In this document: positions 17,550-26,725 of the stretch, in pieces
Numbering within the stretch: the stretch's first letter is position 1
Layout of the letters: every line of letters starts with the position of its first letter
Assembly (NCBI RefSeq): GCF_037101375.1
Contig: NZ_AP029019.1
Location: 3,634,001 to 3,698,000, forward strand
DNA length: 64,000 bases
Origin: Acidovorax sp. DW039
GTDB taxonomy: Bacteria; Pseudomonadota; Gammaproteobacteria; Burkholderiales; Burkholderiaceae_C
Direction: 5' to 3'
Made by a program: the position numbers and the translations under genes
Notes under the pieces: model-generated
The model's input: only the letters and a program-made list of their open reading frames with translations
Database searches by the model: none
What the model was told of the DNA's origin: nothing

Positions 17550-18200
17550 TCAGGACTGGGCCGGTTTGCTCCGCCCGGCCTTCCAGGCTCCGAAGATGGC
17601 GATCAGACCGGGCACCAGGATGAGCGCCCAGATGATCTTGTCCAGGTTCTGCTTCACCCAGGCAAAGTTGCCAAAGAAGTACCCCGCAGTGGCAATGCCC
17701 AGCACCCACAGGAGCGCACCGCCGACATTGAAGGCCGTGAACTTGGTCCGGCTCATGGCCGCCACACCCGCCACAAAGGGCGCAAACGTGCGGATGAAGG
17801 GCATGAAGCGCGCCAGCACGATGGTGATGCCGCCGTAGCGCTCGTAAAACGCGTGGGCCTGGTCAAAGGCCTTGCGGTTGAACCAGCGCGAGTCTTCCCA
17901 CTGGAACACCTTGGGGCCAAAGTAGCGCCCTATGGAGTAGTTGCACTGGTCACCCAGAATGGCCGCCACGATGAGCACCACGCACGCCAGCGGAAAATTC
18001 ATCAGCCCCGCGCCGCACAGCGCCCCCACGATGAAGAGCAGCGAGTCGCCTGGCAAAAAGGGCATCACCACCACGCCCGTTTCCACAAACACAATGAGGA
18101 ACAGCAGCGCGTACACCCACATGCCATAGGTCTGCACAAAGGCTTCCAGGTATTTGTCCACGTGCAGGATGAAATCGATCAGAAAGGTCACTAGTTCCAT
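17550..18200 (-). CDS. DedA-family membrane protein
   Basis: The 216-residue inner-membrane protein has the DedA/SNARE-associated motif FVETGVVVMPFLPGDSLLF near the N terminus and the second motif RYGGITIVLARFMPFIRTFAPFVAG, including the conserved Arg residues. There are about five hydrophobic segments. DedA proteins act in membrane homeostasis and proton-motive-force maintenance, and some flip undecaprenyl phosphate or phospholipids. The start MELVTFL was chosen over an upstream ATG. It is transcribed away from mutL and ends at a palindromic repeat that works as a terminator. Confidence 0.92.
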   Translation of the reverse strand: MELVTFLIDFILHVDKYLEAFVQTYGMWVYALLFLIVFVETGVVVMPFLPGDSLLFIVGALCGAGLMNFPLACVVLIVAAILGDQCNYSIGRYFGPKVFQWEDSRWFNRKAFDQAHAFYERYGGITIVLARFMPFIRTFAPFVAGVAAMSRTKFTAFNVGGALLWVLGIATAGYFFGNFAWVKQNLDKIIWALILVPGLIAIFGAWKAGRSKPAQS

Positions 18201-18303
18201 GGGATGGCCTTTGGCAGGCGTTGAGTGGGACAAAAATCAGGGCGCATTATCCCTATCGCCCTGCCGCCAAATCCCCACCGGGCAGCCGCCTAAAATCCCG
18301 AGG

Positions 18304-20397
18304 GTGAACCCCACCGACTCCCCTCCCCACTCCCCCACGCCCGCCCCAGAAGTCGCACAGGCCAGCCGACGCCCCATCCGTGACCTGCCTGATGAACTCA
18401 TCAGCCAGATTGCCGCCGGTGAGGTGGTGGAGCGCCCCGCCTCCGTGGTGCGCGAGCTGGTGGACAACGCGCTGGACGCCGGGGCCACACAGATCACCGT
18501 GCGGCTGCTGGCAGGCGGGGTGCGGTTGATTGCGGTGGAGGACGACGGCCTGGGCATTCCGCCCGAAGAGCTGCCCGTGGCGCTGCGCCGCCATGCCACC
18601 AGCAAGATCACCAACCTGCACGACCTGGAAACCGTGGCCACCATGGGTTTTCGGGGCGAGGCGCTGGCGGCCATCAGTTCGGTGTCGGAGATGGCTTTGC
18701 TCTCGCGCACCGCCCTGCAGACCAACGCCTTTTTGCTGGACGCCCGCAGCGGCGAATTGCGCCCCGCCGCGCGCAGCCAGGGCACGACGGTGGAGGTCAA
18801 GGAGCTGTTCTTCTCCACCCCCGCACGCCGCAAATTTTTGAAGACCGACGCCACCGAGTTGGCGCACTGCATTGAATCGGTGCGCCGCCATGCGCTGGCG
18901 CGGCCCGATGTGGGCTTTGCCATCTGGCACGAGGGCAAGCTGGTGGAGCAGTGGCGCGCCACCTTTGTGCCCGGCGAGGGCAACCCGCAAGACGCTCTGG
19001 CCCGCCGCCTGTCAGACGTGCTGGGCGAGGACTTTGTGGAGCAATCCGTCACCGTGCAGCACCGCGTGGGCCCGGTGGTGGTCACCGGGCGCGCCGGGCT
19101 GCCCGATGCGGCCCGCTCGCGGCCTGATCACCAGTACTGCTACGTCAACGGCCGCTTTGTGCGCGACAAGGTGCTCACCCACGCCGCCCGCGCCGCTTAT
19201 GAGGACGTGCTGCACGGCCACAAGCAACCCATCTACGCGCTGTACGTCGAAATCGACCCCGCCCGCGTGGACGTGAACGTGCACCCCACCAAGATCGAGG
19301 TGCGCTTTCGGGACAGCCGCGAGGTGCACCAGGCGGTGCGCCATGCGGTAGAAAACGCCCTGGCCGCGCCCCGCGCTGCCGCATTGGCCGCAGCCAACAT
19401 GGCACAGACGGCGGGCGAAGGCGTGGCACCTGCCGCCGCTGCCATAGGTTCAGAGCCCAAAAAGCCTGTAGCGCCCATGTGGCAAGCGCAGGCTGCTATG
19501 AAATTTGAAGAACGCGGCCACCGCGTGGAAGATTTGCAGGCCCTGTGGGCCCCCCGCGAATTTCCCGCAGCGCCTGATGCTGCGCTGGGCGGCTTGTGGG
19601 CGCCCGCCACCCAGCCTGCAGCCACGCAGCCGGGCGATGCCACAGCCATCGGCACCACACCAGCCACGTCAGCCACCTCACCCCTGCCCCCCACCGCGGG
19701 AACACCGGTGGGAACACAGGCACTGAGCCATGCGCCCACCAACGCGACCACCGATGCGCCCGCCAGCGAGGCCATGGTGTGGCCCGAACAACGCGGCGAC
19801 AACGCCACCGCCTGGCCCCTGGGCCGTGCCGTGGCCCAACTGCACGGCGTCTACATCCTGGCGGAAAACGCCCAGGGCATGGTGATTGTGGATATGCACG
19901 CTGCGCACGAACGCATCGTGTACGAACGCCTCAAGGCCCAGGTGGACAGCGGCGCACGCATTGCCAGCCAGCCCCTGCTCATCCCCGCCACCTTTGCCGC
20001 CAACCCCCAGGAGGTGGCCACCGCTGAAGAATCGGCCGAAGTGCTGGCCCTGCTGGGGCTGGAGGTTGTGCCCTTCTCGCCCAAAACCCTGGCCGTGCGC
20101 GCCGTGCCCACCACGCTGGCCCAGGGCAACCCAGTGGAGCTGGCCCGCAGCGTGCTGGCCGAGCTGGCCGCCCACGACGCCACCACCGTGGTGCAACGCG
20201 CCCGCAACGAAATCCTGGCCACCATGGCCTGCCACGGCGCGGTACGGGCCAACCGCAAGCTTACGCTGGACGAAATGAACGCCCTGCTGCGGCAAATGGA
20301 AACCACCGACCGATCCGACCAATGCAACCATGGCCGCCCCACCTGGCGGCAGTTGTCGATGAAGGAGCTGGACGGGCTGTTTCTGCGCGGGCGGTAA
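18304..20397 (+). CDS. mutL: DNA mismatch repair protein MutL (endonuclease type)
   Basis: This 697-residue protein links MutS mismatch recognition to strand incision. The GHKL ATPase N-terminal domain has ELVDNALDAGAT, DDGLGIPPEEL and GFRGEALAAISS; HPTKIEVRF ends the N-terminal region. After a Pro/Ala/Thr-rich linker, the C-terminal domain contains D530-M-H-A-A-H-E536-R-I-V-Y-E541, which fits the DxHAx2Ex4E endonuclease motif of MutL proteins from bacteria without MutH, plus ACHGAVRA and CNHGRPT. A GTG start is used. Part of the linker (PKKPVAPMWQAQAAMKFEE) is encoded by a palindromic repeat. The classical partner miaA lies 16 kb away. Confidence 0.96.
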   Translation: MNPTDSPPHSPTPAPEVAQASRRPIRDLPDELISQIAAGEVVERPASVVRELVDNALDAGATQITVRLLAGGVRLIAVEDDGLGIPPEELPVALRRHATSKITNLHDLETVATMGFRGEALAAISSVSEMALLSRTALQTNAFLLDARSGELRPAARSQGTTVEVKELFFSTPARRKFLKTDATELAHCIESVRRHALARPDVGFAIWHEGKLVEQWRATFVPGEGNPQDALARRLSDVLGEDFVEQSVTVQHRVGPVVVTGRAGLPDAARSRPDHQYCYVNGRFVRDKVLTHAARAAYEDVLHGHKQPIYALYVEIDPARVDVNVHPTKIEVRFRDSREVHQAVRHAVENALAAPRAAALAAANMAQTAGEGVAPAAAAIGSEPKKPVAPMWQAQAAMKFEERGHRVEDLQALWAPREFPAAPDAALGGLWAPATQPAATQPGDATAIGTTPATSATSPLPPTAGTPVGTQALSHAPTNATTDAPASEAMVWPEQRGDNATAWPLGRAVAQLHGVYILAENAQGMVIVDMHAAHERIVYERLKAQVDSGARIASQPLLIPATFAANPQEVATAEESAEVLALLGLEVVPFSPKTLAVRAVPTTLAQGNPVELARSVLAELAAHDATTVVQRARNEILATMACHGAVRANRKLTLDEMNALLRQMETTDRSDQCNHGRPTWRQLSMKELDGLFLRGR
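19453..19510. repeat. Palindromic repeat, copy e (inside mutL linker)
   Basis: CCCAAAAAGCCTGTAGCGCC, then AAGCGCAGGCTGCTATGAAA. It is in frame within the poorly conserved MutL interdomain linker and encodes the same peptide phase as copies b and h (VA....QAQAA). Confidence 0.7.
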
Positions 20398-20418
20398 GGC
20401 CCGCTGGCCACGACCCGC

Positions 20419-21432
20419 TCAGGCCTCGCGCATCTTGGCAAACTCGGCCAGCTTTTCGTACTTGCTGCTTTCATCGGCCATGAACCGGGCCAGGTTCTCC
20501 CGGCCTGTGGCCATCACCATGCCTGCATCTTCCAGCTTCTTGCGCACCACGGGGTCCTGCAGCGTGGTCTGCAGCTGGCTCGCCAGCAGTGCGGTCACGT
20601 CGGCAGGCAGGCCCTTGGGGGCCATCAGGGCATACCAGCCCACCAGCTCATAGCCCTTGAGGGGCGCAAACTCGGTCAGTGCGGGCACTTGGGGCAGGCT
20701 GCCCAGGCGCTGGGTGCTGCTGACGGCCAGGGCGGTGATGCGGCCGCTGCGGATGAAGGGCATGGCCGAGCTCGGGGACAGCACCGCGAAGTCCAGGCTC
20801 CCCCCCGCCAGATCGCTCGTGAGCGGAGCCACGCCCCGGTAGGGGATGTGCGTCATGAACACCCCGGCCTTTTGCTTGAACAACTCGCCCGCAAAGTGCA
20901 GCGTGGAGCCCACGCCCGAGCTGCCGTAGCTGTATTTGCCAGGGTTGCGGCGCAGCAGGTCGAGCAGTTCAGGAATGGACTTGATGCCCGTATGCGGCGC
21001 AGCGGTGAGTACCACCGGGGCAGTGGCCATCATGCCGATGGGGGTGAAGTCCTTGAGGCCGTCATAACGCTGGGCGGGGTTGACCACGCGGGTGCCCACC
21101 AGTTCGTTGCTGGAACCCACCAGCAGCGTGTACCCATCGGGCGTGGAAGTGGCCACACGTTGCGCAGCAATGGCACCCGCTGCGCCACCCTGGTTGTCCA
21201 CCACCGTGGTGGCCTTCAGGCGCGGGCCCAATGCATCGGCCAGCACGCGGCCAATCAGGTCCACCGAGCCCCCGGCAGGGTAGCCCACCACGAACTTGAT
21301 GGGTTTGGAGGGGTAGGCCGACTGGGCACTGCCGGGCAGGGCCCACCCGGCAGCGCCCAAGGCGGCCAGGCCACGCAGGACATCACGGCGGGACGTTGCA
21401 GCAGAGGCCGCATCAAGCAAAGACAGAGTCAT
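20419..21432 (-). CDS. Bug/TctC-family periplasmic solute-binding protein (3)
   Basis: This 337-residue Bug-family receptor carries a twin-arginine signal (TSRRDVLRGLAALGAAG) cleaved near ALPGSAQSA, unlike the Sec signals of the other two Bug proteins here. The family core is SKPIKFVVGYPAGGSVDLIGR, TTVVDNQGGAAG, TPDGYTLLVGSS and THIPYRGVAPLTSD. It follows the M20 amidohydrolase gene by 39 nt on the same strand, so it is probably the second gene of that operon. A role in capturing an amidated or acylated substrate hydrolysed by the neighbour is reasonable but unproven. Confidence 0.92.
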   Translation of the reverse strand: MTLSLLDAASAATSRRDVLRGLAALGAAGWALPGSAQSAYPSKPIKFVVGYPAGGSVDLIGRVLADALGPRLKATTVVDNQGGAAGAIAAQRVATSTPDGYTLLVGSSNELVGTRVVNPAQRYDGLKDFTPIGMMATAPVVLTAAPHTGIKSIPELLDLLRRNPGKYSYGSSGVGSTLHFAGELFKQKAGVFMTHIPYRGVAPLTSDLAGGSLDFAVLSPSSAMPFIRSGRITALAVSSTQRLGSLPQVPALTEFAPLKGYELVGWYALMAPKGLPADVTALLASQLQTTLQDPVVRKKLEDAGMVMATGRENLARFMADESSKYEKLAEFAKMREA

Positions 21433-21471
21433 GGATTAGCTCGCAGTCAAGAAGAGAAAAAACGGGAGCGA

Positions 21472-22683
21472 TCAGGCGGTTGCCTGGGCCGAAAGGAAGT
21501 GCTCTGTGAGCTTGACCCAGTACGAAGCGGCCACGGGCAGGATGCGGTCGTTGAAGTCGTAGCCAGGGTTGTGCACCATGCAACCGCCCGTGCCATGGGT
21601 GTCCCCCTCGCCGTTGCCCACGATGAAGTAGCTGCCGGGGCAGGCTTCGAGCATGAAAGAGAAGTCTTCGCTGCCCGTCAGGGGTTGCAGGTTGGGAATG
21701 AGGGCGCCCTCGCCCAGCCAGTCCACTGCCACCTGCCGGGCGATGGCGGTGCAGGCAGGGTCGTTGACCAGTGCGGGGTAACGCCAGCGGTATTCCACCT
21801 CGGCCTCGGCCCCCAGTGCAGCGGACTGTGCGTGGGCCAGGGCGGTGATGCGCTCGCGCAGCTGCTGGCGCACCTCGGGCCGGTAGGCGCGCACCGACAG
21901 GCGCAGTTCCACCTCGTTCGGGATCACGTTGGGTGCATCGCCCGCATGGATGGCCCCCACAGTCACCACAGCCATGTCGCGCGGGTCTACGTTGCGCGAA
22001 ACCACCGTTTGCAAGGCCAGAATCAGATGCGCGGAGGCCACCACCGGGTCCCACGACAGATGCGGTGCCGAACCGTGACCGCCCTTGCCGCGCACCTTGA
22101 TGATGACGGTGTCGGACGACGCCATGAACGAGCCCGACATGAAGCCAAACTGCCCTGCGGGAAAGCCGGGCATGTTGTGCAGGGCAAAGATGGCATCGCA
22201 CGGGAACAGCCGGAACAGTCCGTCCTCCACCATCTTGCGGCCACCGCCCAAGCCCTCTTCGGCGGGCTGAAAGATCAGGTGCAGCGTGCCGTCAAACGAC
22301 CGGGTCTGCGCCAGGTGGCGCGCTGCAGCCAGCAGCGTGGCGGTGTGCCCGTCGTGCCCGCAGGCGTGCATCTTGCCCGCATGGCGGCTGGCATAGGGCA
22401 GGCCCGTGGCTTCGTGGATGGGCAGCGCATCCATGTCGGCCCGCAGGCCCAGGCGCTTGCTGCCCTGGCCCACCCGCAGCGTGCCCACCACGCCAGTACC
22501 GCCCAGCCCCCGGTGCACTTCGTAGCCCCATTCGGTCAGCCGCTCGGCGACCAGGTCACTGGTGGCAAATTCCTCAAAGGCCAGCTCGGGGTGGGCGTGG
22601 ATGTGGTGGCGCAGGGCCACCATTTCGGGTTCCAACGCGCGGATGCCGGGCAACACGGCAGTTTGCAGAAGGTCTTGGTTCAT
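21472..22683 (-). CDS. M20 family amidohydrolase/metallopeptidase
   Basis: The 403-residue cytosolic hydrolase is of the M20D (hippurate hydrolase/IAA-amino-acid hydrolase/HipO) group. Metal-site motifs are present: RADMDALPI, HACGHDGHTATLL and FQPAEEGLGGG with the catalytic Glu pair, then HNMPGFPAGQ and the late His in MVHNPGYDFND. The dimerisation insert lies between. The substrate is probably an N-acyl amino acid or similar amide. The start MNQDLLQTAVLPG was chosen over a non-conserved extension. It forms an operon with the Bug gene and is divergent from a LysR regulator 164 nt away. Confidence 0.92.
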   Translation of the reverse strand: MNQDLLQTAVLPGIRALEPEMVALRHHIHAHPELAFEEFATSDLVAERLTEWGYEVHRGLGGTGVVGTLRVGQGSKRLGLRADMDALPIHEATGLPYASRHAGKMHACGHDGHTATLLAAARHLAQTRSFDGTLHLIFQPAEEGLGGGRKMVEDGLFRLFPCDAIFALHNMPGFPAGQFGFMSGSFMASSDTVIIKVRGKGGHGSAPHLSWDPVVASAHLILALQTVVSRNVDPRDMAVVTVGAIHAGDAPNVIPNEVELRLSVRAYRPEVRQQLRERITALAHAQSAALGAEAEVEYRWRYPALVNDPACTAIARQVAVDWLGEGALIPNLQPLTGSEDFSFMLEACPGSYFIVGNGEGDTHGTGGCMVHNPGYDFNDRILPVAASYWVKLTEHFLSAQATA

Positions 22684-22733
22684 GCAATCCAGTCTAGGCA
22701 GGCAGGCGGTGCGGCAAAAGACCACCGCTGCTT

Positions 22734-22751
22734 GGCACGACAGGCTGTGCC
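22734..22751. promoter_or_regulatory. Candidate LysR operator
   Basis: An interrupted dyad GGCAC-N8-GTGCC lies in the 164-bp region between the divergent M20 and LysR genes, about 100 bp upstream of the LysR start. Position and symmetry fit a LysR-type binding site; no T-N11-A core was confirmed. Confidence 0.3.
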
Positions 22752-22847
22752 TTGCACCCCGCGCCGTACGCTCTGCCTGCAAGCCCGGCGGCATGGAATG
22801 TGCATGATGGCGTTATGGACGCTGCGCGCACCCCTCCCCATCTGTCA

Positions 22848-23804
22848 ATGAAACTCCACCAGATTCGCTATCTGGTGGCGCTGGCGGAGTGCGGCAGTGT
22901 GCGGGCTGCAGCGCGAGCGCTGGGGGTGACGCAAGCCGCCGTCACCCAGGGCCTGCGAGAGCTGGAGGAGGCGCACCGCCTGCCGCTGTTTCAGCGCCAT
23001 AGCAGCGGCATGGTGCTCACGCACGCGGGGCAGGTGCTGCTGCGCCACGCACAGTTGGTCACCGGGCAGCTGGAACAGGCCGAGGCAGAAATGGCCGCCC
23101 TGCGCGACCCGCAGGCCCACATGCGCCTGGCAGTGGCGGTCACGCCGTGGATTGCGCACAGCCTGCTGCCCACGGTGCTCGCCAGCTTCCGCGCGGAACT
23201 GCCCCAGGTGCGACTGGAGCTGTTTGAGGGTTTGTCTGCCGTGGCGTTGCCTCGTCTGCGCGAAGGCAGCATCGACCTGCTGATTGGCCGTGTGCCCACT
23301 GGCAGCGCTGCGCAAGACCTGCACGCCACGCCGCTCTTTCGCTACGAAGCTGCCGTGGTGGCACGCACCGGGCACCCGCTGGTGCAGGCCAGGTCGCTGC
23401 ACGAGCTGCATGACTGTGACTGGCTGCTGAACTACACGCCCAGCGAAGAGAGCGGCATTTTTGAAAAGCTCTTTTTGCGGCACGGCATCGCGGTGCCCAC
23501 GCGGCGCATTCACCTCGTGCACTCTGCCTCTTTGCTGCTGCACCTGGTGGCGCACAGTGACATGGTGTCGTTCTGTCCCTGGCCCCTGATTGAGACCGAA
23601 GGCCCGGCGGGCCGCATTACGCCTCTGCGCTTGAGTGAACCCTTTGAGCCCCACGTGGCAGGAGTGCTGCAACGCGGCCACGGCCCACTGCCCTTTGTGG
23701 CCCAGCGTTTTGTGGCACACCTGCTACGGCAGGTGCATGCGTGCCGCGAAACCACCGACCCGCAGTTACAACGCGTGTTCCGCTCCATCGACGTGCTGGA
23801 GTAG
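22848..23804 (+). CDS. LysR-family transcriptional regulator
   Basis: The 318-residue regulator has a winged helix-turn-helix at residues about 1-60 (MKLHQIRYLVALAECGSVR, AARALGVTQAAVTQGLRELE) and a LysR-substrate domain beginning around residue 90 (MRLAVAVTPWIAHSLLP). I chose the ATG directly before KLHQIRYL, as usual for the family; another ATG at 22815 would add 11 residues. It is divergently transcribed from the M20 hydrolase-Bug operon, the classical arrangement for a LysR activator of its neighbour, so I infer that it regulates that operon in response to the substrate or its product. Confidence 0.92.
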   Translation: MKLHQIRYLVALAECGSVRAAARALGVTQAAVTQGLRELEEAHRLPLFQRHSSGMVLTHAGQVLLRHAQLVTGQLEQAEAEMAALRDPQAHMRLAVAVTPWIAHSLLPTVLASFRAELPQVRLELFEGLSAVALPRLREGSIDLLIGRVPTGSAAQDLHATPLFRYEAAVVARTGHPLVQARSLHELHDCDWLLNYTPSEESGIFEKLFLRHGIAVPTRRIHLVHSASLLLHLVAHSDMVSFCPWPLIETEGPAGRITPLRLSEPFEPHVAGVLQRGHGPLPFVAQRFVAHLLRQVHACRETTDPQLQRVFRSIDVLE

Positions 23805-23916
23805 CACGCGCCCAGTGCAGCAAGCAAAAGGGCTGCGCGTATACTGCGCCCGCCTTCGCTGGGACGCGCTGCATCGCATCAGATGGATGCGGCAAGCCTC
23901 TCGAAGCACACCGTGC

Positions 23917-24189
23917 AACAGGTGTCTGCATGTCTCATGCAGAGTAAACGGGAACAAGGTGACTGCGCAAAGCCCCATGGCTTCATGGAGGTCTGGACCG
24001 CACACTCCTTGGCTGCCCCCGCAACGGTAAGCAAAGACAGCCCCCATCGCACACAGGCCTCGCGGTCTGCGTGCATCCACTGAGCGCCTACGTGGTCTGC
24101 CCCCGGCAGATGCGCGGCGCGCTTGGGAAGGAGGGGGTCTGGTCAGAACGCTTCTGCGATCTGGCCCTTTGTAAGCCCGGATACCGGCC
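23917..24189 (+). promoter_or_regulatory. Cobalamin (AdoCbl) riboswitch
   Basis: The conserved elements of the cobalamin riboswitch appear in order: AACAGGTG (23917-23924), a GGGAA...GGTG segment near 23950, the hallmark GCCCCCGCAACGGTAAG at 24015-24031, CCACTG at 24077-24082, GGGAAGGAGGGGG near 24125, and the B12 box AGCCCGGATACCGGCC at 24174-24189. It lies on the same strand as, and 257 nt before, the start codon of a TonB-dependent receptor followed by a BtuFCD-like transporter. It should lower their expression when cobalamin is plentiful. The expression platform is not obvious; a short CAGGT/ACCTG stem with T run at about 24422-24443 is one candidate. Confidence 0.92.
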
Positions 24190-24219
24190 TGCTGCTTTGG
24201 AGCGACTCACACAACCCCC

Positions 24220-24281
24220 CTGGCGTCGTTGTCCCGTCTTGCCGTACTGCTTGTACTGCCTGCGACGGAACGCCTAGCCAG
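24220..24281. repeat. 62-bp palindromic repeat, copy 2
   Basis: The inverted near-identical copy of 3414-3475. Outer arms CTGGC/GCCAG and inner CCCGTC/GACGG can pair. It lies in the leader between the cobalamin riboswitch and the TonB-dependent receptor gene. The rest of 24282-24445 holds no recognisable gene. Confidence 0.75.
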
Positions 24282-24445
24282 GGCCGCTTCGCTGGCTTGT
24301 GTGAGCCGCTCTTCGTCGCGCATCTCCTTCGGAGGGTGCGCATACCAGCCGCCTGCGGGGTGCAGGCAGTGATGCAGCAAGCCCTGCCCGGCGGGTGGCG
24401 GCGTGCGCGTTGCTGTCGCTTCAGGTGGCCTAACCTGTTTTTGTC

Positions 24446-26602
24446 ATGCAACGCCAACATACTGTTCTCTCTTCATCGGCTGCTGCTTCGCGCACCAGCC
24501 ACCACGCACTCTTCAAGCCTTTCAAGCCATTGATGCCCTTGGCGCACAGCGCCATCGCAGCGGCCACCCTGGCGTGCTGCGCTGCAGCAGCTCAGACCAC
24601 GCTACCCAGCGTAGATGTCACCGAGCCTGCCGAACGCGCAGGCCTGCGGCTACAGCAGGCGAGCACCACGGGTACACGCACGGGCCTTGCCGTGCGCGAA
24701 GCCCCGATGAGTATGGATGGCGTGTCAGACCTGCAACTGCAGGAGCGGGGCGACACGGCGGTGACCGAAGCCATCACCCGCACCGTGGGCCTGACGGCGG
24801 CAGGCTCGCCGGGCAATGGCGGGCTGGCCTTCAGCAGCCGGGGCTTTTTTGGGGCCAACTCCGTGGGTGTGGCCGAGGACGGCGTTGCCGCCGGGGTGGC
24901 TGCAGGCACCATCTCCTACCCGTCTGACACCTGGGGCTATGAGCGCATGGAAGTGCTGCGCGGCCCGGCCTCGCTCATGTACGGCAGCGGCACCGTGGGC
25001 GCGACCCTCAACGCCGTGCGCAAGGCCCCCAGCCGCGAGCGCACCACTGAAGTGCTGCTGGCAGGCGGCACGAAAGAGGCCGCCCGTGCAGGCGTGGGTG
25101 CCACCGGGCCACTGGGCGAATCAGCCAGCTACCGCATCGATGCCTACGGCAGCCAGGCCGATGGCGACCGGGCATTGAGCTTCAGCCAGTCGGGCAAATT
25201 CATGGGCACGCTGCGGCTGCAGCCCCGGGCAGATCTGCAGATAGACCTGGTGGCCGACCGCGCCACCCAGGAGCCCGCCCGGTACTGGGGCACCCCCGGG
25301 GTCAATGGCCGGGTAGCTGCAGAGCTGGCTGGAGAGAACTACAATGCCAGTGACAGCATCATCCGCTACGAGGACACCCGCCTGCGCGCCAAGGTGCAGT
25401 GGCAGGCGAGCGACGCACTGACGCTGCGCAACGAAACCTATTACTTCAAAACCGACCGGCACTGGCGCAACATTGAGGCCTACAGCTTCAACCCCGCGGC
25501 GGGCACGGTCACACGGTCTGACTACCTGGAAATCCTGCACCACCTGGAGCAGACCGGTAACAACGTCAGTGCAGCGGGCCGCTCGGGCGCACACCGTTGG
25601 GTGGTGGGCTGGGACGCCGTGCGGTCCAGCTTCACGCACACCAACAATGCGCCCTATGGCGGCACCTCTACGGTCTCGGCCATTAACCCCGTGCAGGGCA
25701 CCTGGGCCAGCCCCGACGCCACGCTGCCCAAGTACGACACGAGCCTGACCCAGCATGCGGTGTATGCGGAAGATGCGTGGACACTGGCACCTCAGTGGCT
25801 GGCCTTGGTGGGCCTGCGCCACGATGCCTACCGCTATGACCGGCAGGAACTGCAGGCAGGAACCCGGTTTGACAAGCAGATGGGCGGCACGTCTGCGCGG
25901 GGTGGTCTCACCTACCGCTGGGATGACCGCACCAGCGTCTATGCGCAGGTGAGCACGGGCTATGACCCGGTGACCGCGTTGATCAGCCTCAACCTGGCCA
26001 ACCGCGACTTCCAGCTCAGCCGCGGCACGCAGACCGAAGTGGGCATCAAGCAGTCCATCCAGCAAGGTCTGGGCGAATGGACATTGGCCGTATTCAACAT
26101 CGATAAAAAGAACATCGTCACGCGCGACCCGGCACGGCCTTCTGTCTCTGTGCAAGGCGGGCAGCAATCCTCACGCGGGGTGGAATGGACCGCAGTGGTG
26201 CAAGCCACCCGCGCCTTGCGGCTGGAGGGCAACCTGGCGCTGGTGGACGCGCAGTTCGACACGCTGCTGGAGGCCGGTGGCAACCGGGCCGGTAACCGCC
26301 CAGCCAACGTGCCCCGCCAAAGCGCCAACCTGTGGGCGCACTACCGCACCGGGGCGTGGCAACTCTCCAGCGGCTTACGCCATGTAGGCCAGCGGTTTGC
26401 CGACAACGCCAACAGCGTGCAGTTGCCTGCCTACACCCTGTGGGATGCGGCGGTGCATTACCAGGTCAGCCCGCAGGCGACCGTCAGCCTGGTGGCACGC
26501 AACCTGGCAGACAGGCGCTACGTCAGCGCCAGCTACGGCGACAACCAGTTCCTGCTGGGCCAAGGCCGCCGACTGGAGCTGGCCGTGCACTGGCGGTTCT
26601 GA
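24446..26602 (+). CDS. TonB-dependent outer-membrane receptor, probable cobalamin/corrinoid uptake
   Basis: The 718-residue outer-membrane beta-barrel has an N-terminal signal region (cleavage near AAAAQ, about residue 50), a TonB-box-like LPSVDVTEP, a plug domain with YERMEVLRGPASLMYGSG, and a barrel ending in the C-terminal aromatic LELAVHWRF. By sequence it resembles ferrisiderophore receptors more than E. coli BtuB. The upstream cobalamin riboswitch and the downstream BtuFCD-like ABC genes argue that it imports B12 or another corrinoid. The ATG at 24446 is preceded by a weak ribosome-binding site, consistent with riboswitch control. Confidence 0.9.
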   Translation: MQRQHTVLSSSAAASRTSHHALFKPFKPLMPLAHSAIAAATLACCAAAAQTTLPSVDVTEPAERAGLRLQQASTTGTRTGLAVREAPMSMDGVSDLQLQERGDTAVTEAITRTVGLTAAGSPGNGGLAFSSRGFFGANSVGVAEDGVAAGVAAGTISYPSDTWGYERMEVLRGPASLMYGSGTVGATLNAVRKAPSRERTTEVLLAGGTKEAARAGVGATGPLGESASYRIDAYGSQADGDRALSFSQSGKFMGTLRLQPRADLQIDLVADRATQEPARYWGTPGVNGRVAAELAGENYNASDSIIRYEDTRLRAKVQWQASDALTLRNETYYFKTDRHWRNIEAYSFNPAAGTVTRSDYLEILHHLEQTGNNVSAAGRSGAHRWVVGWDAVRSSFTHTNNAPYGGTSTVSAINPVQGTWASPDATLPKYDTSLTQHAVYAEDAWTLAPQWLALVGLRHDAYRYDRQELQAGTRFDKQMGGTSARGGLTYRWDDRTSVYAQVSTGYDPVTALISLNLANRDFQLSRGTQTEVGIKQSIQQGLGEWTLAVFNIDKKNIVTRDPARPSVSVQGGQQSSRGVEWTAVVQATRALRLEGNLALVDAQFDTLLEAGGNRAGNRPANVPRQSANLWAHYRTGAWQLSSGLRHVGQRFADNANSVQLPAYTLWDAAVHYQVSPQATVSLVARNLADRRYVSASYGDNQFLLGQGRRLELAVHWRF

Positions 26603-26725
26603 CCCGGCGCAACACATCACCGGGAACACAGGCACAAGGGGCAGCCTGCAGGTTTGCTGCCCTTGCCCCATTCCCTTGCTGCTACGCCCCCAACACGCCA
26701 AACCTGGGGGGCACTCCATGGGACT

